57,212 nt of DNA from Bacteroidales bacterium. GTDB taxonomy: Bacteria > Bacteroidota > Bacteroidia > Bacteroidales > UBA7960. Shown in pieces: positions 8,837-16,031 of the stretch (positions within the stretch are counted from its first letter, which is position 1; each line of letters starts with the position of its first letter). Both the position numbers and the translations under genes were made by a program. The DNA is taken from NCBI GenBank assembly GCA_019429365.1, contig JAHYJD010000011.1, forward strand, positions 1-57,212, given 5' to 3'. Below the pieces are notes generated by a model, which saw only the letters and a program-made list of their open reading frames with translations, was not told where the DNA came from and searched no databases.

Positions 8837-10075
8837 CTATTCAAAATCCGGGTAAAGCAGGTACTTTGTCCGGATTTTTTTGAATGCCTCCAGGCCTTCC
8901 TGCCACGATTGGCGGATTTGCTCTTCATTCAGGCCCGCCATAATCTGGTTGCGCAGCAGATTGCTGCCAGCCAGGCGGTCGAATGAGGCATTAATAAAGA
9001 ATTTTTCCTTCTCAGGAAAATCACGGTAAGCTTCGAGCAGGTAAAAGAGGTTGATGCGGGCTTCGGCCTGGAGGGTTTCCAAGGGTATGCTTCGCAGGTC
9101 GCGCCCCTGGCATTCCTGGCCCAGCAGCGGCGGATGGATGGAAGCCTGCACGCTTTGCGGGGTAAAGCGCAGCGGGTACTTTTCGGCCGGCAGCCTGGGG
9201 TGGCCAATCACCTGGAAAGGCATTTCGGTGCCCCGGCCCACGCTTATGGCCGTACCTTCGAAGAAACACAAGGAAGGATAAAGATACACTGCCAGCATAT
9301 TGGGCAAATTAGGTGAGGGCGCAAGGGGTAGTTGATAAAGGTCGTTGTGGGTATAGTTTTCCATAGGAATCACTTTCAGGTCGCAGGTTCGGCCGTGGCT
9401 GAGCCAGCCTTCGCCGTTCACCAGGCGGGCATATTCGCCAATGGTCATGCCGTGCACCACGGGTATGGGGTGCAAGCCCACAAAAGAAGTGTAAGCCAGA
9501 TCAAGCATGGGGCCGTCCACGTAATGTCCATGGGGATTGGGCCGGTCGAGCACTATCACGGGAATTCCCGCTGCAGCCGCCGCCTGCATAATCAGGGTCA
9601 TGGTAGAGATATAAGTATAGAAGCGCATGCCTACGTCCTGAATATCGAAAAGGATCAGGTCCACATCGGCCAGCTGTTCTGGTGTGGGCCTGCGGTTGAC
9701 TCCATACAGGCTTACAATGGGGATGCCGGTACGCTCGTCGACATGGCTCTGAATATGCTGACCGTCAGCAGCTTCACCCCTGAATCCATGCTCCGGACTA
9801 AAGACTTTTACCACATTAAACCCGGCCCACCGCAAAGAATCGACCAGGTGCACCTCTCCTATCCTGCTGCTATGATTGCCTGCCACGGCAATGCGCTTTC
9901 CAGGAAGCAGTGGAAAATACTCAGCCGTGCGTTCGGCACCGGTTATGATGCCGGCGCTTTCTTCTTTGGCCTGCTGCTCCTTTGCGCTGGGAGCGTTCAT
10001 GCACGATGGCAGTATGGGCATCAAAATAAAAAATGCCAGCAACATCGTTTTCCGGAAAGTAAGAGTGTCTTGCAT
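8837..10075 (-). CDS. namZ: DUF1343 lipoprotein, NamZ-type exo-beta-N-acetylmuramidase
   Basis: 412 residues. The family (YbbC/DUF1343; characterised member NamZ of Bacillus subtilis) releases terminal MurNAc from peptidoglycan fragments. Seen here: a signal sequence with lipobox LPSC and lipidation Cys25, then the conserved blocks FSPEHGFRG (about 95-103), SLYG, DVDLILFDIQDVG.RFYTY, and DRPNPHG..VDGP (about 180-195), followed by SVGRGTEMPFQVIGHP. It is therefore probably anchored in the periplasm or outer membrane and acts in cell-wall recycling. No other muropeptide-recycling gene (nagZ, murQ, amgK) lies next to it. A TTTG-N18-TAAAATTG promoter is seen at 10138-10109 on the same strand, giving a leader of about 30 nt. 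Confidence 0.88.
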   Translation of the reverse strand: MQDTLTFRKTMLLAFFILMPILPSCMNAPSAKEQQAKEESAGIITGAERTAEYFPLLPGKRIAVAGNHSSRIGEVHLVDSLRWAGFNVVKVFSPEHGFRGEAADGQHIQSHVDERTGIPIVSLYGVNRRPTPEQLADVDLILFDIQDVGMRFYTYISTMTLIMQAAAAAGIPVIVLDRPNPHGHYVDGPMLDLAYTSFVGLHPIPVVHGMTIGEYARLVNGEGWLSHGRTCDLKVIPMENYTHNDLYQLPLAPSPNLPNMLAVYLYPSLCFFEGTAISVGRGTEMPFQVIGHPRLPAEKYPLRFTPQSVQASIHPPLLGQECQGRDLRSIPLETLQAEARINLFYLLEAYRDFPEKEKFFINASFDRLAGSNLLRNQIMAGLNEEQIRQSWQEGLEAFKKIRTKYLLYPDFE

Positions 10076-10108
10076 GGTAAGCTATTTTCAGATTCAAAAA
10101 ACCTGTCA

Positions 10109-10138
10109 CAATTTTACGAAATTTCTCGCGGCCGCAAA
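10109..10138 (-). promoter_or_regulatory. Candidate promoter of namZ
   Basis: On the minus strand, TTTG (10138-10135) is followed after 18 nt by TAAAATTG (10116-10109), one mismatch from the Bacteroidetes -7 consensus TAnnTTTG. The predicted start of transcription is about 30 nt before the namZ ATG. Confidence 0.45.
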
Positions 10139-10167
10139 CAAAAAAAGGGGAACCTTTCATTCCCCTT
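10137..10167 (-). terminator. Rho-independent terminator of the 45-residue lipoprotein gene
   Basis: Arms 10145-10152 and 10160-10167 (AAGGGGAA/TTCCCCTT) pair around a 7-nt loop. On the minus strand the hairpin runs straight into a T-rich tail (CCCCTTTTTTTGTTT). It lies 26 nt after the small gene's stop and just before the namZ promoter. Confidence 0.85.
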
Positions 10168-10192
10168 ACCAAAATCGTCAACAAAAAAACCT

Positions 10193-10330
10193 TCAGGCGG
10201 TTTCCTGTACCAATTCTTCCACCGGCTGGCTGTCGGTATATGCCGGGCATAGCTCGCGGCTACGGCAGGACGACATACTCAATGACAGTACCATCAGGGC
10301 AAAGACCAACAGGCCAAGTTTTCTTTTCAT
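10193..10330 (-). CDS. Small lipoprotein, 45 residues, CPAY motif
   Basis: Too short for usual gene callers. The ATG at 10330 opens a frame ending TGA at 10195-10193. The product has a Lys/Arg start (MKRKLG), a hydrophobic stretch and a lipobox SMSSC with Cys22. After cleavage only 24 residues remain, including RELCPAYT and an acidic tail. I recall short lipoproteins with a CPAY segment in other Bacteroidetes, but have not checked this. The signal peptide, in-frame stop and a textbook terminator 26 nt downstream support a real gene. The function is unknown; the second Cys (Cys28) could form a disulfide or bind a metal. Confidence 0.72.
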   Translation of the reverse strand: MKRKLGLLVFALMVLSLSMSSCRSRELCPAYTDSQPVEELVQETA

Positions 10331-10417
10331 AAGGCAAAATTTATTGATTCAACACAATGCTTTAATATTCACTGCAGGTTCTTCCGACAAATATAATTGA
10401 ATTTTTGTCCCTGCATA

Positions 10418-10459
10418 TAAAAAAACCTTTCCGGGGGAGGCATTCATCGGAAAGGTTTT
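10418..10459 (-). terminator. Rho-independent terminator of the 81-residue gene
   Basis: Arms 10422-10432 and 10449-10459 (AAAACCTTTCC with its complement) form an 11-bp stem. On the minus strand it continues as GGTTTTTTTATATG. It lies 18 nt beyond the stop codon at 10477. Confidence 0.82.
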
Positions 10460-10476
10460 ACCACTTTTTCACCCGT

Positions 10477-10722
10477 TTAGTTGTTAACAACAAACATGGC
10501 AGCGCCAGTGGCCGGCTTCAATACGTCAAGTGCGCGTGCGTAATTAAGGATGTTGCTGATAATCTGCGGGTCCGGAAGGTCTGCCGCTGGCTGGTTCCGC
10601 TTTCTGCGCTGATGTATGCCCGTTTTGACATTTTCATCAGAAAAAAAAGCCGGAACATTAAATTCGGGAAACGCATTAACAAACATCGTTAATTCTTTTT
10701 CATTTGTAAAAAAATGTTTCAT
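10477..10722 (-). CDS. Small protein of unknown function, 81 residues
   Basis: The product is soluble and mixed in charge, with no signal peptide or membrane segment. The N-terminus reads MKHFFTNEKELTMFVNAFPE. A basic patch (HQRRKRN) is in the middle, and the C-terminus (DPQIISNILNYARALDVL, ending FVVNN) is likely helical. I do not recognise a family. It is bounded by a clear terminator downstream and 326 bp of AT-rich DNA upstream, so it is likely transcribed alone. The reading frame is uninterrupted and there is no larger ORF on the other strand. Its AT content resembles the surrounding intergenic DNA, so some doubt remains. Confidence 0.6.
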   Translation of the reverse strand: MKHFFTNEKELTMFVNAFPEFNVPAFFSDENVKTGIHQRRKRNQPAADLPDPQIISNILNYARALDVLKPATGAAMFVVNN

Positions 10723-10938
10723 TCATTGTTTTTTAGTGAATAACTGATTGATAGTTCCAAAAGGTATTTTTCTTCAAGAAAGACTTTAAATCAGCCGGAA
10801 CGTTAAAAACCCTTTTATTGGTTTTCACAATTTAAACGCAACATATAAAGAATTTATTTTTTAACATTAAAAAAAGCGCAAAATTTTTGTTTGCCTTTTG
10901 ATAACGGACCGGGGGCCGAAAAAGTACATGAAATTTCC
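10723..10938. other. AT-rich divergent intergenic region
   Basis: This stretch separates the 81-residue gene (minus) from sucC (plus). It contains runs of A and T and a possible minus-strand -7-like TACCTTTTG near 10761-10769. I see no ORF with coding character, RNA gene or repeat here. Confidence 0.5.
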
Positions 10939-10970
10939 TTGCAGGGGTGAAAAGTAAATTTGTATTTTTG
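10939..10970 (+). promoter_or_regulatory. sucC promoter
   Basis: TTG at 10939-10941 and an exact TAnnTTTG element (TATTTTTG) at 10963-10970, with a 21-nt spacer. Transcription would start near 10975, leaving a leader of about 70 nt before the sucC ATG. Confidence 0.65.
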
Positions 10971-11048
10971 TTTTCCGTGGCCATTGGGCTGGCCGCTATG
11001 AAAAGTTCCTGAATTTTCCGCAAACTGAATAAACCAAAACCTGATTGT

Positions 11049-12245
11049 ATGAACCTGCATGAATACCAGGGCAAGAGCCTGCTAAGAAAATATAATGTTC
11101 CGGTAGCTGAGAGCGTACTGGTAGAAAAGCCTGAAGATGCGGTAGCTGCCGCACAGGAGCTCGAAAAGCGCACCGGGATTAAGATCTGGGCTGTAAAAGC
11201 GCAGATTCATGCGGGTGGCCGCGGCAAGGGCGGCGGGGTAAAGATTGCCCGCTCGCTGGAAGAGGTAGATACCTTTGCCCACCAGATCATTGGCATGCAG
11301 CTGGTAACGCCCCAAACCAGCGCCGAAGGCAAGCTGGTAAGAAAAGTTTTGGTTGAACAGGGCATTTATTACCCGGGGCCAAGTGAGCCAAAGGAGTTCT
11401 ATTTCAGCATCCTGTTAAACCGGGGCACCTCACGCAATATGATCATGTACTCGCCCCGGGGCGGCATGAACATTGAAGAGGTGGCCGAAGAAACGCCCGA
11501 TCAGATCTTTACCGAAGAGATAGACCCTAAAGTGGGCGTGCTGCCATTCCAGTGCCGCCGCATTGCATTTAACCTGGGCCTGAGCGGCGAGGCGTTTAAG
11601 AATATGGTGAAGTTTGTACCCAAACTCTACCAGGCCTATATTGAAAACGACGCCACCCTGATAGAAATCAATCCCCTTTTCAAAACTTCCGACGATAAGA
11701 TCCTGGTGGTGGACACCAAGATGGTGGTCGACAACAACGCCCTTTTCCGCCACCCCGATATTGAGGCCATGCGCGACGTGCATGAGGAAGACCCAATGGA
11801 AGTGGAAGCCGGACAACACAACCTGAACTTCGTGAAACTCAACGGCAACGTAGGTTGTATGGTGAATGGCGCCGGACTGGCCATGGCTACCATGGACATT
11901 ATAAAACTCAGCGGTGGAGATCCAGCCAATTTCCTCGATGTGGGAGGATCGGCCAATGCCAAGCGCGTGGAAGAAGCCTTCCGCATTATTCTTAAAGACC
12001 CCAACGTGAAAGCCATTCTGGTCAACATTTTTGGCGGCATTGTGCGCTGCGACCGCGTAGCCAACGGTATTGTAGATGCCTACAAAAACATCGGCGAGAT
12101 CAACCTGCCCATCATCGTGCGCCTGCAAGGCACCAACGCCGAAGAAGCCAAAGAGATCATCGACAATTCGGGCTTGAAAGTGCATTCAGCCATTTTGCTC
12201 AAAGAAGCCGCCGACCTCATCACCGAAGTGCTGGCAGAGAAGTAA
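11049..12245 (+). CDS. sucC: Succinyl-CoA synthetase beta subunit (ADP-forming)
   Basis: 398 residues, normal for SucC. With the alpha subunit SucD it converts succinyl-CoA, Pi and ADP/GDP to succinate, CoA and NTP in the TCA cycle. It carries an N-terminal ATP-grasp domain ([31 protein letters not shown]) with the metal-binding NPL of EINPLF. A C-terminal CoA-ligase domain (about 245-390) has [27 protein letters not shown] and the loop [13 protein letters not shown]. The usual partner sucD is not adjacent; the next plus-strand gene is gcvT, 271 bp on. The alpha subunit must therefore be encoded elsewhere. Confidence 0.96.
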   Translation: MNLHEYQGKSLLRKYNVPVAESVLVEKPEDAVAAAQELEKRTGIKIWAVKAQIHAGGRGKGGGVKIARSLEEVDTFAHQIIGMQLVTPQTSAEGKLVRKVLVEQGIYYPGPSEPKEFYFSILLNRGTSRNMIMYSPRGGMNIEEVAEETPDQIFTEEIDPKVGVLPFQCRRIAFNLGLSGEAFKNMVKFVPKLYQAYIENDATLIEINPLFKTSDDKILVVDTKMVVDNNALFRHPDIEAMRDVHEEDPMEVEAGQHNLNFVKLNGNVGCMVNGAGLAMATMDIIKLSGGDPANFLDVGGSANAKRVEEAFRIILKDPNVKAILVNIFGGIVRCDRVANGIVDAYKNIGEINLPIIVRLQGTNAEEAKEIIDNSGLKVHSAILLKEAADLITEVLAEK

Positions 12246-12353
12246 GACATCAAGAAAGTAATAAACCTCAAGGTGAAACCATAATTCAGGGATCAGTAAA
12301 ACTGAAGGACTTGGGGCGAATTCCTTGATCACCTTTATAATTTTTCATATTAA

Positions 12354-12414
12354 TGACCCTCCCCCAGCCCCTCCCTACTAGTAGGGAGGGGTGCCCGAAG
12401 GGCGGGGTGGGTCA
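12354..12414. repeat. GC-rich REP-like palindromic element
   Basis: This 61-bp stretch begins TGACCC and ends GGGTCA. It has a 24-bp perfect palindrome at its core (12368-12391, centre CTAG, arms CCCCTCCCTA). It stands out against AT-rich surroundings and sits between sucC and gcvT. Similar cccctccc/gggagggg units are scattered in intergenic DNA of many Bacteroidetes; copy number here cannot be judged from one window. Confidence 0.6.
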
Positions 12415-12463
12415 AAATAGACTTCTTTTCCCTTGAATCTTCCCCTCCTTCAAAGGTATTTAG

Positions 12464-12471
12464 TAATTTTG
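12464..12471 (+). promoter_or_regulatory. Candidate -7 element for gcvT
   Basis: Exact TAnnTTTG match (TAATTTTG) 46 nt before the gcvT ATG. No TTG is found at the expected spacing, so the assignment rests on the -7 box alone. Confidence 0.4.
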
Positions 12472-12516
12472 CGGGTATTGTCTCGAAACCTTTAATATTC
12501 CTATAAAATCATACGT

Positions 12517-13608
12517 ATGAAGACCACTGTTTTTAAAGAGAAGCACGAAGCCATGGGCGGAAAGATGGTTTCCTTCGCCGGCTTTAATATGCCCGTGCAG
12601 TTCGAAGGCGTAAACGCCGAACACGAAACCGTAAGGAAAGCCCTGGGTGTTTTTGATGTGTCGCACATGGGCGAGTTCTGGGTAGAAGGCCCAAAAGCCC
12701 TGGCATTGATTCAGCGTATCAGTTCAAATGATGCTTCTGTTCTGACCGATGGCAAGGTGCAATATGCATGCTTTCCAAACGAACAGGGCGGCATTGTCGA
12801 CGACTTCCTGGTATATCGTTTCAATGACGAGAAATACCTGCTGGTGGTGAACGCCGCCAATATCGACAAGGACTGGGCGTGGGTTAGCAAGCAAAACGAA
12901 AAAATCGGAGCAGTCATAAAAAATGCTTCCGACGATATTTCGCAGCTGGCCGTGCAAGGCCCCCTGGCCCTGAAAGCCATGCAAAAACTTACCAGCGAAC
13001 CCATCGAAGACATGCCTTACTACACCTTCAAGGTGCTCGAGTTTGCCGGCGTGGGTAACGTCATTCTTTCCACCACCGGCTATACCGGATCGGGCGGTTG
13101 TGAAATCTATTTTGAAAACAAGGATGGCCTGAAAATATACGATGCAGTGCTTGAGGCAGGAGCCGAATTTGGCATTAAGCCCATTGGACTGGCAGCCCGC
13201 GATACCCTCCGTCTTGAAATGGGGTTCTGCCTCTATGGCAACGACATCAACGATACTACTTCTCCCATTGAAGCTGGTTTGGGATGGATCACCAAATTTG
13301 CCGAAGGCAAGGACTTCATTAACCGCGAAAACCTGCTCAAGGAAAAAACCGAAGGCGTGAGCCGCAAACTGGTTGGCTTCCAAATGATCGACAAGGGCAT
13401 TCCGAGGCAGCATTACGCCATTGTGGATGCAGAGGGCAACAACATTGGCGAAGTCACCTCGGGCACCATGGCGCCCTCTGTAAAAGTGGGTATTGGCATG
13501 GGCTATGTTAAACCCGCTTTCGCGAAAGCCGGCACTGAAATTTATATCGACATCCGCGGCAAAGCCCTTAAAGCGGAAGTGGTAAAACTGCCTTTCTATA
13601 AAGGGTAG
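12517..13608 (+). CDS. gcvT: Aminomethyltransferase, glycine cleavage T-protein
   Basis: 363 residues, full length. GcvT transfers the methylene group from the aminomethyl-lipoyl arm of GcvH to tetrahydrofolate, releasing ammonia. Motifs seen are the N-terminal [13 protein letters not shown], the folate-binding region with HMGEFWVEG, the block [13 protein letters not shown] (about 188-200), [19 protein letters not shown] (about 227-245) and the C-terminal barrel domain with [12 protein letters not shown]. No gcvH or gcvP is adjacent, so the complex is split across the chromosome. comB follows 32 nt downstream on the same strand, suggesting co-transcription. YgfZ-like paralogues are less likely because the active-site blocks are intact. 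Confidence 0.95.
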   Translation: MKTTVFKEKHEAMGGKMVSFAGFNMPVQFEGVNAEHETVRKALGVFDVSHMGEFWVEGPKALALIQRISSNDASVLTDGKVQYACFPNEQGGIVDDFLVYRFNDEKYLLVVNAANIDKDWAWVSKQNEKIGAVIKNASDDISQLAVQGPLALKAMQKLTSEPIEDMPYYTFKVLEFAGVGNVILSTTGYTGSGGCEIYFENKDGLKIYDAVLEAGAEFGIKPIGLAARDTLRLEMGFCLYGNDINDTTSPIEAGLGWITKFAEGKDFINRENLLKEKTEGVSRKLVGFQMIDKGIPRQHYAIVDAEGNNIGEVTSGTMAPSVKVGIGMGYVKPAFAKAGTEIYIDIRGKALKAEVVKLPFYKG

Positions 13609-13640
13609 GTAACTGAAGTTAGCCAATAAGGCACGAAGTA

Positions 13641-14399
13641 ATGTACAGCGAAAGCGGAAAATACCTGGTGGAGGTTTGCTTCTCCCCGCTATCCTGGCCT
13701 TTATACGACCGCGAGGATGCGGTGGTAGTCGTAACCGACATTTTCAGGGCCAGCACGGCCATGGTGGCGGCCTTTCACAACGGGGTAAAAAGCATTATTC
13801 CCGTGTCTGAGATCAGCGAAAGCGAAGAATATAAGCGCAAAGGTTATATTGTGGCTGGCGAACGCGACGGCAAGAAACTCGATTGCGCCGACTTTGGTAA
13901 TTCTCCATTTAACTTTCTGGAGCCCAACCTAAAAGGCCAGACCATTTGCATGAACACGACCAACGGCACCCAGGCCCTAAAGGCAGTGGCGCATGGCAAT
14001 AACGAGGTGGTGATCGGAGCCTTTATCAACATCAGCGCGGTAGCCCGTTATGTAATGGCACAAAAGAAACCGGTGGTCATCTTCTGTGCCGGCTGGAAAA
14101 ACCGCTTCAGCATGGAAGACACCCTGTTTGCAGGTGCCCTGGTGGAAAAACTGCTGGCCGAGGGGCGCGGTGAATATTTTACCAACTGCGATCCGGCCAT
14201 TGCCAGTGCCGACCTGTGGCTGCTGGCAAAGGGAAACCCCATGGAGTATATCGAAAAGGCTGCCCACCGCCACCGCCTGCGCCGAATGGGACTCGACGAC
14301 ATTATCGAATTTTCACTCACCGAGGACTTCACCAGCGTAGTGCCCGTGCTTCGCGGCACAAAACTTGTTGATGCCACCCTTGAAGGTATTGCAGGCTGA
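13641..14399 (+). CDS. comB: ComB-family 2-phosphosulfolactate phosphatase
   Basis: 252 residues, close to the family's usual 235-250. ComB removes phosphate from 2-phosphosulfolactate in the coenzyme M route of methanogens; bacterial members are widespread and mostly uncharacterised. Seen here: VVVTDIFRASTAMVAAF (about 28-44), GERDG..LDCADFGNSP (about 73-92) and MNTTNGTQAL (about 107-116), followed by FCAGWKNRFSMEDTLFAGALV, all typical of the family. No comA, comC or sulfonate transport genes are nearby. In this phylum the real substrate could lie in sulfolactate or sulfonolipid metabolism, which is inference. It sits 32 nt after gcvT. Confidence 0.88.
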   Translation: MYSESGKYLVEVCFSPLSWPLYDREDAVVVVTDIFRASTAMVAAFHNGVKSIIPVSEISESEEYKRKGYIVAGERDGKKLDCADFGNSPFNFLEPNLKGQTICMNTTNGTQALKAVAHGNNEVVIGAFINISAVARYVMAQKKPVVIFCAGWKNRFSMEDTLFAGALVEKLLAEGRGEYFTNCDPAIASADLWLLAKGNPMEYIEKAAHRHRLRRMGLDDIIEFSLTEDFTSVVPVLRGTKLVDATLEGIAG

Positions 14400-14403
14400 A
14401 AAA

Positions 14404-14435
14404 TTTGGCCGGGTTCAGGCAATTCCTTATTTTTA
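14404..14435 (+). promoter_or_regulatory. Weak candidate promoter for the phospholipase/nuclease-like gene
   Basis: TTTG at 14404-14407, a 20-nt spacer, then TATTTTTA at 14428-14435, one base from TAnnTTTG. It lies right after the comB stop. Confidence 0.35.
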
Positions 14436-14462
14436 AGGTTGGAAGTACCACACATGCACTGC

Positions 14463-15455
14463 ATGAAGTTTTTTAAAAATTACATACCTGCTTATTTTCT
14501 ACTCCTGGCTTTATGCCTGGCTCCTCCCCTCGATGGCTTTGGTTTTGGCTTTGCCGCCCATCGCAAAATAAACCGCATGGCCGTATTTACCCTGCCACCC
14601 GAAATGGTAGGCTTTTTCAAAAAGCATATAGAATACCTCTCAGAGCGCTCCATCGACCCCGACCGCCGCGCCCACGCCGTGCCCGGTGAGGCACCAAGAC
14701 ACTACATCGACATCGACCATTACGGCGAGAATCCTTTTGAGGTAATGCCCCGGCAATGGTATGCAGCCGTTGAGAAATATACCGAAGACACCCTGCAGCA
14801 GCACGGCGTTTTACCCTGGCACATCAATGTGATGATGGGACGACTCACCCGCGCTTTTGAAGACCGGGATGTGGACCGTATCCTATACAACGCAGCACAT
14901 ATCGGGCATTACATAAGCGATGCCTGCACCCCGCTGCACACCACCAAATATTACAACGGCCGCACCCCCGAACAGCGCGGCATACATGCACTCTGGGAAA
15001 GCCGCCTGCCCGAAATGATGGCCGATGAGTTTAACTATTTCGTGGGACGGGCCGAATACCTCGAATCGCCCCGCGACCGCGCCTGGGAGCTGGTGGAGAT
15101 CAGCCACAACCAGGTGGATTTTATTTACCAGGTGTACGACAGCCTGGTGCAGCATTTTTCGGCTGACCGGGTTTTTTCGCACGAGATGCGCGGGCAGGCC
15201 AGCGTGAGAGTATATTCACGCGAATTTTCTGAAGCCTTCCATTTGGGCATGGAGAAAATGGTAGAAGAGCATATGCGCCTGGCCGTAAAATCGGTGGGCG
15301 ACTTCTGGTACACTGCATGGATAAATGCCGGGCAGCCCGACCTGTATAAGCTCGAAGAAAGAGCCATAAGCCGCAACCACCGCCGCCAGATCGAACGCGA
15401 GCAGCAAGCCTGGGAACAAGTTGACAAGCCTGTTGGCAGGCCAAATCCGGAGTAA
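14463..15455 (+). CDS. Secreted zinc-dependent phospholipase C / S1-P1 nuclease-like protein
   Basis: About 330 residues. I start at ATG 14463 because MKFFKNYIPAYFLLLALC is a clean signal peptide; ATGs at 14439 and 14454 add a few residues before it. The mature protein begins around FGFGFAAHRKINR. The pattern of His/Asp residues fits the all-helical, tri-zinc phospholipase C/S1-P1 nuclease fold: AAHRKIN, HYIDIDHYG, NAAHIGHYISDACTPLHTT (about 145-163) and EISHNQVDF. It is likely exported to the periplasm or outside. The C-terminal 40 residues are strongly charged (EERAISRNHRRQIEREQQ). Whether it acts on phospholipids or nucleic acid cannot be told here. It follows comB by 63 nt. Confidence 0.75.
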   Translation: MKFFKNYIPAYFLLLALCLAPPLDGFGFGFAAHRKINRMAVFTLPPEMVGFFKKHIEYLSERSIDPDRRAHAVPGEAPRHYIDIDHYGENPFEVMPRQWYAAVEKYTEDTLQQHGVLPWHINVMMGRLTRAFEDRDVDRILYNAAHIGHYISDACTPLHTTKYYNGRTPEQRGIHALWESRLPEMMADEFNYFVGRAEYLESPRDRAWELVEISHNQVDFIYQVYDSLVQHFSADRVFSHEMRGQASVRVYSREFSEAFHLGMEKMVEEHMRLAVKSVGDFWYTAWINAGQPDLYKLEERAISRNHRRQIEREQQAWEQVDKPVGRPNPE

Positions 15456-15500
15456 ATAATCAGATGATTGTATTTTGAATAACTGGAAAAGCCGGCCGGC

Positions 15501-15938
15501 TTATTCCATATGCCTGATATTGTAGTGAAAAAGCAGGATAAAAAGTCCGGCAATCACTACAAAGGGCGAAAGGGTTTTGAAAAGCCACAGAAATGGCACT
15601 TTCAAAAAAACAAATGGAAGTATTAAGAAAAGCAGCATTGAAATGGAAAAAATCCAGAAACCAAGCCTTACCCTGTTCCAAATCTGGATCAGCCCGACAA
15701 AAGCCACCACCGAAAGCACAAAAGCGCTGATGGAATAGATCAATCCTCCCAAAGGCTCAAGGCTCTGGGGCAAAATGCCCGGACGCGTAAACTCCAGCAA
15801 ATCGTTCTGTATCCCGCCAAGGATAAGGAAAAACAGGGAGAAAATGAGCGTAAAACCCCCGAAAATAAAGGCCATTATGCAAAGAACCTTATATTGCAAC
15901 GGCCGCTCCTGGTATGATTGGATGTATTCTGAGGTCAT
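15501..15938 (-). CDS. Small membrane protein, four predicted transmembrane helices
   Basis: About 145 residues from ATG 15938 (MTSEYIQSYQERPLQYKVLC). Hydrophobic segments lie at about 20-43, 60-85, 90-113 and 117-138, so both ends are probably cytoplasmic. There are no recognisable catalytic or binding motifs, and I do not know the family. It lies between the convergent end of the secreted hydrolase gene and the hutH gene, with 80-95 bp of AT-rich DNA upstream. A longer start at 15950 would add only MCCI. Confidence 0.65.
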   Translation of the reverse strand: MTSEYIQSYQERPLQYKVLCIMAFIFGGFTLIFSLFFLILGGIQNDLLEFTRPGILPQSLEPLGGLIYSISAFVLSVVAFVGLIQIWNRVRLGFWIFSISMLLFLILPFVFLKVPFLWLFKTLSPFVVIAGLFILLFHYNIRHME

Positions 15939-16031
15939 GATACAACACAAGATTTGGTTGCATCAAATATACGCATTTATTGAATGCCACCAAAGATTAA
16001 ATCGCATTCATGAAAAAATAAATTATTACGA

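Noticed and set aside
9332-10252. 306-codon frame opposite namZ
   Set aside because: It lies antisense to a clear NamZ/DUF1343 gene, with no domain or signal peptide of its own; it is a shadow of the high-GC coding pattern.
11430-12185. 251-codon frame opposite sucC
   Set aside because: His- and Phe-rich antisense reading of a well-conserved gene; no recognisable protein.
12724-13626. 300-codon frame opposite gcvT
   Set aside because: Antisense of an intact aminomethyltransferase gene; no motifs.
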